Shown one piece after another: positions 1-6,416 of a stretch of 15,118 nucleotides of DNA (positions within the stretch are counted from its first letter, which is position 1; each line of letters starts with the position of its first letter). Source of the stretch: CAZWUK01 sp964636685 (GTDB lineage: Bacteria > Bacillota > Clostridia > Christensenellales > CAG-138). The DNA lies in contig CAZWUK010000052.1 in NCBI GenBank assembly GCA_964636685.1, positions 1 through 15,118 of the forward strand, read 5' to 3'. Under the pieces are notes generated by a model. That model worked only from the letters and a program-made list of their open reading frames with translations, searched no databases and had not been told where the DNA came from. A program made the translations under genes and the position numbers.

Positions 1-122
1 ACACCGTCGGCGACCCCTTCAAGGACACCGCCGGCCCCTCCATCAACACCCAGATCACGGTCGTTTCGTTGGTCGCATCGTTGATGAGCACACTGTTTTT
101 AACGCTGTCCGCGTTCCATTAA
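1..122 (+). CDS. hppA: Membrane-bound ion-translocating pyrophosphatase, C-terminal end (partial)
   Basis: Only the last 39 residues are present; the gene enters from the left edge, with codons in frame from base 3 and a TAA stop at 120-122. The fragment carries the block VGDPFKDTAGPSINT, which matches the GDPFKDT(A/S)GP signature near the end of membrane-integral H+/Na+-translocating pyrophosphatases, followed by a hydrophobic last helix. These enzymes couple pyrophosphate hydrolysis to cation export across the cytoplasmic membrane. The residues that separate K+-dependent from K+-independent forms, and H+ from Na+ pumps, lie outside the window, so the ion cannot be named. The stop overlaps the AGGAGAGG ribosome binding site of the next start at 133, so it is probably co-transcribed with the decarboxylase beta subunit. 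Confidence 0.88.
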   Translation, partial: TVGDPFKDTAGPSINTQITVVSLVASLMSTLFLTLSAFH

Positions 123-132
123 GGAGAGGATC

Positions 133-171
133 ATGCAAGCGATTTTTTCAAACGCGCTGCTGCTGCAATAG
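133..171 (+). other. 5' in-frame extension of the decarboxylase beta gene, interrupted by amber codon
   Basis: ATG at 133 has an excellent ribosome binding site (AGGAGAGG, 122-129). It opens twelve codons, MQAIFSNALLLQ, before TAG at 169-171. The same frame continues without break into the beta subunit (QQVVMWIIGG onward). Beta subunits of this family, as I recall them, usually start about 15 residues earlier than the GTG at 178 and have Trp before QQVVMW; TGG to TAG is one transition. The codons around the stop form a potential hairpin, 157-164 paired with 170-177 (8 bp, loop GCAAT). This is either the true N-terminus with a nonsense mutation, recoding or base error, or a short leader allowing reinitiation at 178 or 184. 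Confidence 0.6.
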
Positions 172-177
172 CAGCAG

Positions 178-1254
178 GTGGTCATGTGGATCATCGGCGG
201 TATCCTGATCTACCTTGCCATTAAAAAGGACATGGAGCCGACGCTCCTGCTGCCTATGGGCTTTGGCGCAATCCTCGTCAACCTGCCCATGTCCGGCGCC
301 GTTACGCAGATTTACGAGGGCATCAAGGAAATCGGCGTGATCGATCTGCTGTTTGACTCGGGCATTGCCAACGAGCTGTTTCCGCTGTTGCTGTTCATCG
401 GCATCGGCGCGATGATCGACTTTGGGCCGCTGCTGTCCAATCCCAAGCTGATGCTGTTCGGCGCGGCGGCGCAGTTCGGTATTTTCTTTACGCTGAGCAT
501 GGCGACGCTTCTGGGCTTCGACCTGAAAAACGCCGCGTCCATCGCTATCATCGGCGCGGCCGACGGCCCCACCTCCATATTTGTCGCCAACTACTTTAAG
601 TCCGACTATCTGGGGCCGATTATCGTCGCCGCTTACTCCTATATGGCGTTGGTGCCCATCGTGCAGCCGCCGGTGATCCGCATGCTCACAACAAAGAAGG
701 AGCGCATGATCCGCATGCAGTACACCGGCACCCAGGTCAGCCAGATGACCAAGATCCTTTTCCCAATCGTGGTCACGGTCATTGCGGGGCTTGTATCGCC
801 TCGCTCGGTCGCGCTGATCGGCTTCCTGATGTTCGGCAATCTCCTGCGTGAATGCGGCGTGCTCAACTCTCTCTCCGAAACCGCGCAAAAGGTGCTGGCA
901 AACCTCATCACGCTGCTGCTCGGCATCACCATCGCCGCCAGAATGACGGCAGACGCTTTCCTGAACCTGCAGACGCTGATGATTCTGGGGCTGGGACTCG
1001 TCGCCTTCATCTTCGATACGGCGGGCGGCGTGCTGTTTGCAAAGGTCATGAACCTGTTTTCCAAAAACAAGGTCAATCCCATGATCGGCGCCGCGGGAAT
1101 TTCCGCTTTTCCCATGTCCGCGCGCGTTGTGCACAAGATGGGACTTGCAGAGGACAATCAGAATTTCCTTCTGATGCACGCTGTCGGCGCCAACGTATCC
1201 GGGCAGATCGCCTCCGTCATTGCCGGCGGTCTGATCCTGAATTTCTTTGGTTAA
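178..1254 (+). CDS. Sodium ion-translocating decarboxylase, beta subunit
   Basis: This is the integral membrane subunit of the biotin-dependent Na+ pumps (oxaloacetate, glutaconyl-CoA or methylmalonyl-CoA decarboxylase). It uses decarboxylation of carboxybiotin to export Na+. The 358-residue frame holds the family landmarks: YLAIKKDMEPTLLLPMGFGA near the N-terminus, IGIGAMIDFGPLL, the GAADGPTSIF block whose Asp (residue 129 here) corresponds to the essential Asp203 of Klebsiella OadB, and GANVSGQIASVIAGG at the end. Several hydrophobic helices span the protein. The usual length is about 370-380, and this frame is short only at the N-terminus. GTG 178 and ATG 184 have no ribosome binding site of their own; the good one belongs to ATG 133, separated by an in-frame TAG. 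The substrate cannot be decided because no carboxyltransferase or biotin-carrier gene is in the window. Confidence 0.9.
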   Translation: MVMWIIGGILIYLAIKKDMEPTLLLPMGFGAILVNLPMSGAVTQIYEGIKEIGVIDLLFDSGIANELFPLLLFIGIGAMIDFGPLLSNPKLMLFGAAAQFGIFFTLSMATLLGFDLKNAASIAIIGAADGPTSIFVANYFKSDYLGPIIVAAYSYMALVPIVQPPVIRMLTTKKERMIRMQYTGTQVSQMTKILFPIVVTVIAGLVSPRSVALIGFLMFGNLLRECGVLNSLSETAQKVLANLITLLLGITIAARMTADAFLNLQTLMILGLGLVAFIFDTAGGVLFAKVMNLFSKNKVNPMIGAAGISAFPMSARVVHKMGLAEDNQNFLLMHAVGANVSGQIASVIAGGLILNFFG

Positions 1255-1269
1255 GGGGGTGAACGGCAA

Positions 1270-1416
1270 ATGAATGTAGAGCTTTTTTATCAGACGCTTC
1301 CCTACATGGTCAAAGGGCTTGCCGGCATATTCTTTGTAACGCTGGTGATTATGCTGTCCATCTGGATATTGAACGTTGTAACCAAACCGCGCAAGAAAAA
1401 GGATTCGCAGGAATAA
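1270..1416 (+). CDS. OadG-related small transporter subunit (48 aa)
   Basis: This 48-residue protein starts MNVELFYQTLPYMVKGLAGI, has one transmembrane helix (about residues 16-37) and ends in a basic tail PRKKKDSQE. It is preceded by a GGGGGTG ribosome binding site 15 bp after the beta-subunit stop. The hydrophobic helix with short charged tail, the LP(Y/F)M.KG start and the place directly after the beta gene fit the small gamma-like subunits of Na+-translocating decarboxylases. In the larger OadG proteins the gamma subunit assembles and anchors the complex; here only the membrane part exists. The gene is followed by a strong terminator, so it closes the operon. Confidence 0.82.
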   Translation: MNVELFYQTLPYMVKGLAGIFFVTLVIMLSIWILNVVTKPRKKKDSQE

Positions 1417-1435
1417 GCCAATCCGCATAAAACTT

Positions 1436-1489
1436 CGGCGGCGTCCGTTCCGGAAACTTCCGGGCGTGGACGCCGCCGTTTTTCTCTTT
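1436..1489 (+). terminator. Rho-independent terminator of the pyrophosphatase/decarboxylase operon
   Basis: A perfect 11-bp stem, CGGCGGCGTCC (1436-1446) with GGACGCCGCCG (1468-1478), encloses a small inner stem (CCGGAA/TTCCGG) and is followed by GTTTTTCTCTTT. It lies 20 bp after the OadG-like stop. The convergent response regulator ends at 1502 and may use the same stem, though there are only about four A residues on its far side. Confidence 0.9.
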
Positions 1490-1501
1490 ATACCGCGCTT
1501 C

Positions 1502-2209
1502 TCAATCCGCTTCCGCCATGCGATAACCGACGCCGGTCTCCGTGAAGATGTACCGCGGCTTTGCGGGTTCCTTCTCCATCTTCCGGCGGATATTTGCCAT
1601 GTTGACCCGCAGGATCTTATGATCGCCTTCAAAGTGCGGTCCCCAGACCGCCTTGAGCAGCTGCTGGTAGGTGAGCACGCGCCCGGCATAACAGGAAAGC
1701 TGCACCACGATCTTATACTCAATCTGTGTCAAATGAATATCCACGCCCGCGATATAGGCATGGTGCTTGGCATAATCGACCGTCAGCTCGCCCGTCTGAA
1801 ACACGCCTGTTTCCGGGAGATCCAAGCACTTGGCCGTTCCGGAAGCATGCCGCAGCGCCGTGCGGATCCGCGCCAGCAGCTCCGCGCTTCCAAAGGGCTT
1901 CGTGATGTAATCGTCCGCGCCAAGATCCAATGCCTGCACCTTCTCCCGTTCATGCACGCGCGCTGACACCACGATGATGGGCGTGGCGCTCCATTGGCGC
2001 ACCTTTTGAATGATCGTCATGCCGTCCATGTCCGGCAGCCCAAGATCCAGCAGCACAAGATCCGGGCAGTGGGACGTTATCATCATCAGCGCATCCTTTC
2101 CGTCCTTGGCGCAGAGGAAACCATAGCCGTTGGCGGAAAGCACCGTCTTGATATATCCAATGATTCCAATATCGTCTTCTACGAGAAGTATCTGATACTT
2201 TTGTCCCAT
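1502..2209 (-). CDS. OmpR/KdpE-type response regulator
   Basis: This 235-residue two-component response regulator has an N-terminal receiver domain (about 5-117) with the acidic pair Glu11/Asp12-Asp13, the phospho-acceptor Asp55 in LVLLDLGLPDMDG and Lys104 in ITKPF. A C-terminal OmpR/PhoB winged-helix DNA-binding domain (about 135-233) contains LTQIEYKIVVQL and the recognition-wing end YIFTETGVGYRM. Overall it most resembles KdpE. ATG at 2209 is chosen because GAGGAGG lies just upstream and the receiver domain begins there. The open frame continues upstream but only overlaps the kinase gene out of frame. It lies 7 bp after the kinase stop, so the two are translated from one message. No kdpFABC genes are in view, so a role in K+ control is not established. 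Confidence 0.9.
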   Translation of the reverse strand: MGQKYQILLVEDDIGIIGYIKTVLSANGYGFLCAKDGKDALMMITSHCPDLVLLDLGLPDMDGMTIIQKVRQWSATPIIVVSARVHEREKVQALDLGADDYITKPFGSAELLARIRTALRHASGTAKCLDLPETGVFQTGELTVDYAKHHAYIAGVDIHLTQIEYKIVVQLSCYAGRVLTYQQLLKAVWGPHFEGDHKILRVNMANIRRKMEKEPAKPRYIFTETGVGYRMAEAD

Positions 2210-2216
2210 AGCCTCC

Positions 2217-3278
2217 TCACAATTCCAGCCGAAATTCAAATACCGCGCCGCCGTCAGGATCGTTCGCCGCCCGTAAAACGCCGCCGTGCGCCTGAATGAT
2301 CGCGCTGCATACCGACAGTCCGATCCCCATGTTGCGCTTGCGGTCGCCCTTTGTCTCGTCAGATCCCAGCAAATACCCGTCGAACAAGTGCGGAAGCTTT
2401 GCTTCGTCGATCCCCTGTCCATTGTCTCGAACGGTAAATATCGCATCCCCATCCTGCTCCGCGACGCAGAGCTGTATCCGGTCGGTCGTGCGTCCGTGCA
2501 GCGCCGCGTTTTCAAACAGGTTCAGGAGCACCTGCTCGATGAGCACCGCGTCCACCGGTACCAGCAGGCAGTTATCCGGAATATCCGCGAAAACCGGGAT
2601 CTCCGGAAAGCGCCTTCCGAACTTTGCAATCGCGCCGGACACAATGTCCTCTACCGGCTCGGGCACCTTGATGATCTCCCCGGGACCGTCGCCGTCGATC
2701 CTCGTGACCGTCAGGAGATTCTCCACCATGCGGATGAGCCACTGCATATCGTTTTGCGCGTTCTGCAAAAGCGCCGCGCGTTCCTCGCCGGGCAGTGCGT
2801 CTCCTGTTTCCGCAATTACCGAGAGCACGCCGCTGATCGACGTAAGCGGCGTCCGGAGATCGTGAGAAACGGCGCGCAGGAGGTTGCTTCTCGTTTTCTC
2901 CTTCTCCGCTTCGATACGCATGTGCTCGGTCTGCTTTGCGCGGCTCGTTACCGCGCTGGTGATGACGGAAACCGCCAGCATGCACAGGATCGCAAGCGGA
3001 TATCCAGCCAGTGTAAAGTTAAAGTGAAAATACGGCGCCGTAAAGATAAAGTTGACCGCAAGGACCGCAATACAGGCGGCGATCATGCCGTACAGATACC
3101 CGCTTGTAAAGCGGGCGATCAGAAATACCGCCAGAATGAACAGCATGGAAACATAGTCGCCATCCCGATCCACGCTGCGCAGCAGGATGCAAACGCCGCA
3201 GGCGGCAACGAGGATCCCAACGGTAATCAGTACGTTTTTACAGACGCTCGCGCGCTTTTCACTTGCCGACGGTTTCAT
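2217..3278 (-). CDS. Sensor histidine kinase with KdpD-like membrane domain, lacking the KdpD N-terminal sensor
   Basis: This 353-residue kinase has four hydrophobic helices in roughly residues 13-112, of DUF4118 (KdpD membrane) type. A linker and the DHp domain follow, with the phospho-acceptor His139 in LLRAVSHDLRTPLTS. The ATPase domain has an N-box around Asn253/Asn257 (LLNLFENAALHG), G1 DNGQGID (285-291) and G2 GIGLS (318-322). Full KdpD is about 900 residues, with an N-terminal KdpD sensor and USP domain; these are absent here, so this is the short kinase form. The start at 3278 lies inside the end of the DUF4317 gene (20-bp overlap), with GGAGGG only 1-2 bases before the ATG. That suggests coupled translation; a slightly different start is possible. 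The partner is the regulator immediately downstream. Confidence 0.88.
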   Translation of the reverse strand: MKPSASEKRASVCKNVLITVGILVAACGVCILLRSVDRDGDYVSMLFILAVFLIARFTSGYLYGMIAACIAVLAVNFIFTAPYFHFNFTLAGYPLAILCMLAVSVITSAVTSRAKQTEHMRIEAEKEKTRSNLLRAVSHDLRTPLTSISGVLSVIAETGDALPGEERAALLQNAQNDMQWLIRMVENLLTVTRIDGDGPGEIIKVPEPVEDIVSGAIAKFGRRFPEIPVFADIPDNCLLVPVDAVLIEQVLLNLFENAALHGRTTDRIQLCVAEQDGDAIFTVRDNGQGIDEAKLPHLFDGYLLGSDETKGDRKRNMGIGLSVCSAIIQAHGGVLRAANDPDGGAVFEFRLEL

Positions 3279-4413
3279 ACCCCTCCGATATTTTTACGGG
3301 AACGCCGTTGACCTCCATGCCGCCGTCGGCACAGATCAGGATATATTTGCTTCCGTCGATCACGCGCGTTTCCACAAGATCGCTGCGCTCCGGATTCACC
3401 TTGATGACAACATCGGGCGTGCGGATCTCAAAATGCTTGCAGTCCACAACATTGGTCGGCGGAATCTCGGCGTCCACGCCAAACTGCGCATCGAACTGGG
3501 TTTCAAACGTATCGACGCGCTCTTTGGAAACGCCGCAGGCGGCAAGCACCATACCGAGCTCTTTTTTGGAGACGACCAGCATCTCCGGCTCCTTGTTCTG
3601 CTTGTGCTGATCGATCATCTCGCCAATCTGCTCCTGCACCGTCTGCATGACTTCGAGACTGCATTCTTCACGCAGCGACTCGGTTAAAAGCGCTTGGAAC
3701 GTTTCCTTTTGCGCGGCCGCAGGCATGGGCGGCTCGGTGTGGAACATTCCGTCGATCAACTCCTGATGGTTCTGCGCTTCATCCTTTGTATAGTAGAGCG
3801 TACCGTAGAGATTGGCGGCGCGGTCGTCGAACGCCGGAAACAAGAAGCCGACCTCCGGCGCAGACGCCGACCATCCGCGCTCGCTGCCGCGGAAACGGTT
3901 CTCTCTGGAGAAATAGCTTAGACCCGGCTGGGTGAGCTTTACCGGACAAACCGCGCAGAGAATATAGGAAAACTCCTCATCGGAGACGCCCTGACGCATG
4001 GCGTCCTCGCCGGCGTGATGCGGTACGGCATAGACGTCGTGCGTCAGCAGGATCAGGTAATTGCCTTCGATGACAAGATGCTCGATCATCTGCTCGAAAA
4101 ACGTTCGAAGCAGTACGTCGTCCTTCAACCCCGACGAGCGAAGCATGGACAGCAAACGGTGTTCGTCGCTGTCCATCACCTGTTGGGTGCTGAAGGCAAG
4201 CTCGACCAGATTTTTCCCAAGCGTGCCGGAAAGCGTTTTTTTCATCAGTCCGAGATATTGCTCCGCTTCCTCGGGCGCGATGCCGACCAGCGGCTGCTCA
4301 AACATGGATACGATTTTGCGGCTCTCGTTGACATAGCAGCCATAGACCGAACTGATGTTGCCTCGATCGGCACGGAATCTTTTGCGGAGCTCCCGCACTT
4401 CTTTTTCGTTCAT
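3259..4413 (-). CDS. DUF4317 domain-containing protein
   Basis: This 384-residue soluble protein shows no signal peptide or membrane helix. It begins MNEKEVRELRKRFRADRGNI and matches my memory of the DUF4317 family, common in Clostridia and of unknown function; I infer the family from overall resemblance, not from a search. Visible segments are the charged N-terminal helix, a middle with PHHAGED and YFSRENRFRGSERGW, a helical stretch rich in Glu and Gln (about 215-275), and a C-terminal beta-like domain (DVVIKVNPERSDLVETRVIDG). The start at 4413 is supported by an upstream GAGAAG and by a promoter at 4479-4507. Its stop lies inside the downstream kinase gene, so it is the first gene of a three-gene operon with a two-component system. 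That association may hint at a signalling or stress role, but nothing in the sequence proves it. Confidence 0.85.
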   Translation of the reverse strand: MNEKEVRELRKRFRADRGNISSVYGCYVNESRKIVSMFEQPLVGIAPEEAEQYLGLMKKTLSGTLGKNLVELAFSTQQVMDSDEHRLLSMLRSSGLKDDVLLRTFFEQMIEHLVIEGNYLILLTHDVYAVPHHAGEDAMRQGVSDEEFSYILCAVCPVKLTQPGLSYFSRENRFRGSERGWSASAPEVGFLFPAFDDRAANLYGTLYYTKDEAQNHQELIDGMFHTEPPMPAAAQKETFQALLTESLREECSLEVMQTVQEQIGEMIDQHKQNKEPEMLVVSKKELGMVLAACGVSKERVDTFETQFDAQFGVDAEIPPTNVVDCKHFEIRTPDVVIKVNPERSDLVETRVIDGSKYILICADGGMEVNGVPVKISEGYETVGK

Positions 4414-4478
4414 ATCTTCTCAAACCTCGCTGTCTTTGTTCTTGATGGACGCGCGGCGGCGAACCAAATCGAATTTGT

Positions 4479-4507
4479 ATTATATCACAGCCGCTTCGGT
4501 TTGTCCT
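4479..4507 (-). promoter_or_regulatory. Promoter of the DUF4317-kinase-regulator operon
   Basis: On the minus strand there is a consensus TATAAT (4484-4479) preceded by TGA, which makes an extended -10 (TGATATAAT). AGGACA (4507-4502) lies 17 bp upstream as a 4/6 match to TTGACA. The predicted transcript would start near 4472, about 60 bases before the ATG at 4413. Confidence 0.65.
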
Positions 4508-4682
4508 GCACCGATATTGTGCGGCCCTTCTGCGCGCCCTCTTTTTTTCACCGCAGCGCCGACTTTTTCAGGGTTTTTTATATATAAAACATCTGATTTT
4601 TTGCAATCGTGACAAAGGCGGAACAATATTTGTCGAAATTGGAAAAAAAACATAAAAAAAGCCTAAAATCGTAAGAATTCAT

Positions 4683-4711
4683 TTGACTTTTCCCCTGCAA
4701 TGGTATAGATT
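4683..4711 (+). promoter_or_regulatory. Promoter of the zinc-ribbon gene
   Basis: TTGACT (4683-4688) is followed after 17 bp by TAGATT (4706-4711); a TGGTATAGA extended -10 (4701-4709) is an alternative reading with a shorter spacer. The transcript would start near 4718, about 45 bases before the ATG at 4763. Confidence 0.5.
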
Positions 4712-4762
4712 ACATATGCACGGTGCCATTCGCGCTGTACAATTTTATTAAAGAGGTATTTC

Positions 4763-5032
4763 ATGTACAACGACAAAACCATCGTCTGCAAAGATTGCGG
4801 ACAAGAATTCACGTTTACTGCCAGCGAGCAGGAGTTTTATGCCGAAAAAGGCTTCACAAACGAACCCCAGCGCTGCAAATCCTGCCGTAACGCCAGAAAG
4901 GGTGGCGCCCGTAGCAACGGTCCTCGTCAGATGTATGACGCGATCTGCTCCGAATGCGGCAAACCGTGCCAGGTTCCCTTCCAACCCCGTGGCGACAAGC
5001 CCGTTCTCTGCAGCGACTGCTTCAGAAAATAA
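4763..5032 (+). CDS. CxxC-x17-CxxC zinc-ribbon protein (89 aa)
   Basis: This small cytoplasmic protein has two predicted zinc sites. The N-terminal half has VCKDCGQEF and RCKSCRNARK, a CxxC pair of the probable zinc-ribbon type. The C-terminal half has CSEC, exactly 17 residues, then CSDC, the spacing that defines the CxxC-x17-CxxC domain family. Basic residues between them (KGGARSNGPRQ) and the Cys4 modules suggest nucleic-acid or protein contact, but the function is unknown. ATG 4763 has an upstream AAGAGGT. The gene stands alone, with a promoter before it and a UUCG-loop terminator 10 bp after its stop, so it is likely expressed well and independently. Confidence 0.88.
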   Translation: MYNDKTIVCKDCGQEFTFTASEQEFYAEKGFTNEPQRCKSCRNARKGGARSNGPRQMYDAICSECGKPCQVPFQPRGDKPVLCSDCFRK

Positions 5033-5041
5033 AGTGCTTAG

Positions 5042-5075
5042 AAAAGCGTCCCTTCGGGGATGCTTTTTTTGTTTT
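5042..5075 (+). terminator. Rho-independent terminator of the zinc-ribbon gene
   Basis: AAAAGCGTCCC (5042-5052) pairs with GGGATGCTTTT (5057-5067), with one G-T wobble, around a stable C(TTCG)G tetraloop. It is followed by a T-tract to 5070 and a second T4 run. Confidence 0.9.
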
Positions 5076-5154
5076 GGAGTCCCTTTTTCGGAAAAAGCGT
5101 GCGCTTCTCTGTTTTCAATTCTTGGAATATTCGCCAAATTTTACAAAATATGTA

Positions 5155-5182
5155 TTGTAATTTGATGTGATTCGTTTATATT
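5155..5182 (+). promoter_or_regulatory. Candidate promoter of the secreted protease operon
   Basis: TTGTAA (5155-5160) lies 16 bp before TATATT (5177-5182, 5/6 match to the -10 consensus). It sits between the upstream terminator and the lipoprotein start at 5248, the only place a promoter for this operon could lie nearby. The match is moderate. Confidence 0.4.
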
Positions 5183-5247
5183 GATAGAAGAAATCCATCT
5201 GTGCCCGACAATGGATGTTGTCCCGCGGCACGAAGAAAGAACGCAAT

Positions 5248-6399
5248 ATGCAAAGAAGAATCCGCCTCATTTTGGCAGCCGGTCTCGCCTTGCTTCTGTT
5301 TGTAAGCTGTACGCCGCAGACAAGCGCTCCAACTTCGGAGAACATTGCCGATCGCTATGTCTCCAGCATGAAGCGCGCGGCCTCCTGTCTGCAAAATTCC
5401 GATACGGATGGCGCAATCGCCGCCTATCAGGAAGCGCTGACGTTGGAACCCGGGGCAACGGACGCCGTACGCGGACTGCTCTCCGGTTATCAGACCGCCG
5501 CAGACGCCGGTACAGACGTGCAGGCGCTCCAGATCGAAACGTATGAAACCCTGTTCGCCATGGACGCATTCACGGAGGAGGATTACCTTTCCCTCGCCGC
5601 GCTCTATCAAGCAGCCGGCAAAAACGTTGCTTGCCGCGACCTTCTGGAGCGTGGGCAGTGTCTTGCGCCCTCCGCCGAAAAGCAGGCGTTGCTCGAAGCG
5701 CTGCTCTGCGACGCCGCAACCGATACCGCGGTGGTGCAAGCCCAGTTTCAAGCGCTTGCCGCCGCCCTGTCCGCCGGTCAGACGGACGAAGCGGTACAGC
5801 TGCTGCTTGCGGCAAACTGGCGTGAAGCCGTACGTCCAAGAAACATCGGCATGCAGCGCCGCTATACCTATGCGGAAAACGGCGCATCCCTGCTCGCCGC
5901 GGTCACTTGTGACGCGTCGGGCACGTTGACCACCGATCTATGGTACACCGGTACGGACGGTCGCTGCGCGGTGCTGCGTCTGACGAACGCGCTCGTTTCC
6001 GCCTTTACCGCCGACAGCGCCAGCGCCGGCTATCAGGGCGCCTTCCGCTCCGTCTGCTGCACGCTGTCAAACCGCACAATCGTTGTAGACAGCGGCACGA
6101 TGGTCAACGGCGTCTGCACCGGCAGCCTGCAAACCGAGCTGTACAGCGGCGGCAAGACCGAGCTTTCCGCGCTCTATGCCGAACGGGAGACGCTCACGCC
6201 CGCCACGTACACCGGTGCGCTCGACGGCGCCGGTCATACCACAGAAGCGCAGATTGACGGCGCACCGGGCGTCATTTACGGCTACCAAGCAGAGCAGCCG
6301 CGCAATTACGTCTACATACTCGATCCCGACAATCTCGGCGTCGCCGGATTCGTGTTTGACGCTGCGGCGCTCGGTGTTGCGCCCTATCCCGTCTGGTAA
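5248..6399 (+). CDS. TPR-containing lipoprotein
   Basis: This 383-residue exported protein begins MQRRIRLILAAGLALLLFVSC, a basic start, hydrophobic core and lipobox-like FVSC with Cys21 as the likely lipidated residue. I chose the ATG at 5248 over the upstream ATG at 5215 because it places the basic n-region directly before the hydrophobic core; the ribosome site (GAAGAAAG) is weak either way. After a Ser/Thr/Pro linker come tetratricopeptide-like helices (about 35-75, with DGAIAAYQEALTLEP, and about 112-146). The C-terminal half (about 180-383) is beta-rich with Gly-Tyr and YTG-type turns, loosely reminiscent of MORN repeats, and I do not recognise it. The protein probably sits on the outer face of the membrane as a scaffold. 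It is the first gene of a tight operon, 17 bp before the metalloprotease. Confidence 0.8.
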   Translation: MQRRIRLILAAGLALLLFVSCTPQTSAPTSENIADRYVSSMKRAASCLQNSDTDGAIAAYQEALTLEPGATDAVRGLLSGYQTAADAGTDVQALQIETYETLFAMDAFTEEDYLSLAALYQAAGKNVACRDLLERGQCLAPSAEKQALLEALLCDAATDTAVVQAQFQALAAALSAGQTDEAVQLLLAANWREAVRPRNIGMQRRYTYAENGASLLAAVTCDASGTLTTDLWYTGTDGRCAVLRLTNALVSAFTADSASAGYQGAFRSVCCTLSNRTIVVDSGTMVNGVCTGSLQTELYSGGKTELSALYAERETLTPATYTGALDGAGHTTEAQIDGAPGVIYGYQAEQPRNYVYILDPDNLGVAGFVFDAAALGVAPYPVW

Positions 6400-6416
6400 G
6401 AAAGGTTCGCTGTACC

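Larger units (their letters stand above)
4414..4762. other. Divergent intergenic region (349 bp)
   Basis: No gene is supported here; short open frames in it are shadows. It contains a minus-strand promoter for the DUF4317 operon (4479-4507), a plus-strand promoter for the zinc-ribbon gene (4683-4711), and between them a markedly AT-rich stretch (about 4557-4680) with A- and T-tracts. A 14-bp perfect palindrome, TTTTATATATAAAA, lies at 4576-4589. Confidence 0.7.

Noticed and set aside
169..171. TAG read as pyrrolysine or as a general code change
   Set aside because: TAG closes the DUF6512 gene at 13036-13038 in the normal place, and the residue expected here is Trp, not a catalytic Lys analogue. 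Local suppression remains possible and is kept as a finding.
148..1722. 524-codon open frame on the minus strand across the decarboxylase genes
   Set aside because: It is antisense to a clearly recognised beta subunit and its translation is Arg/His/Gln-rich without any family motif: a GC-driven shadow.
1502..3278. Naming the two-component genes kdpD and kdpE
   Set aside because: The kinase lacks the KdpD N-terminal sensor and USP domains, and no potassium transporter genes are in view, so family-level names are safer.
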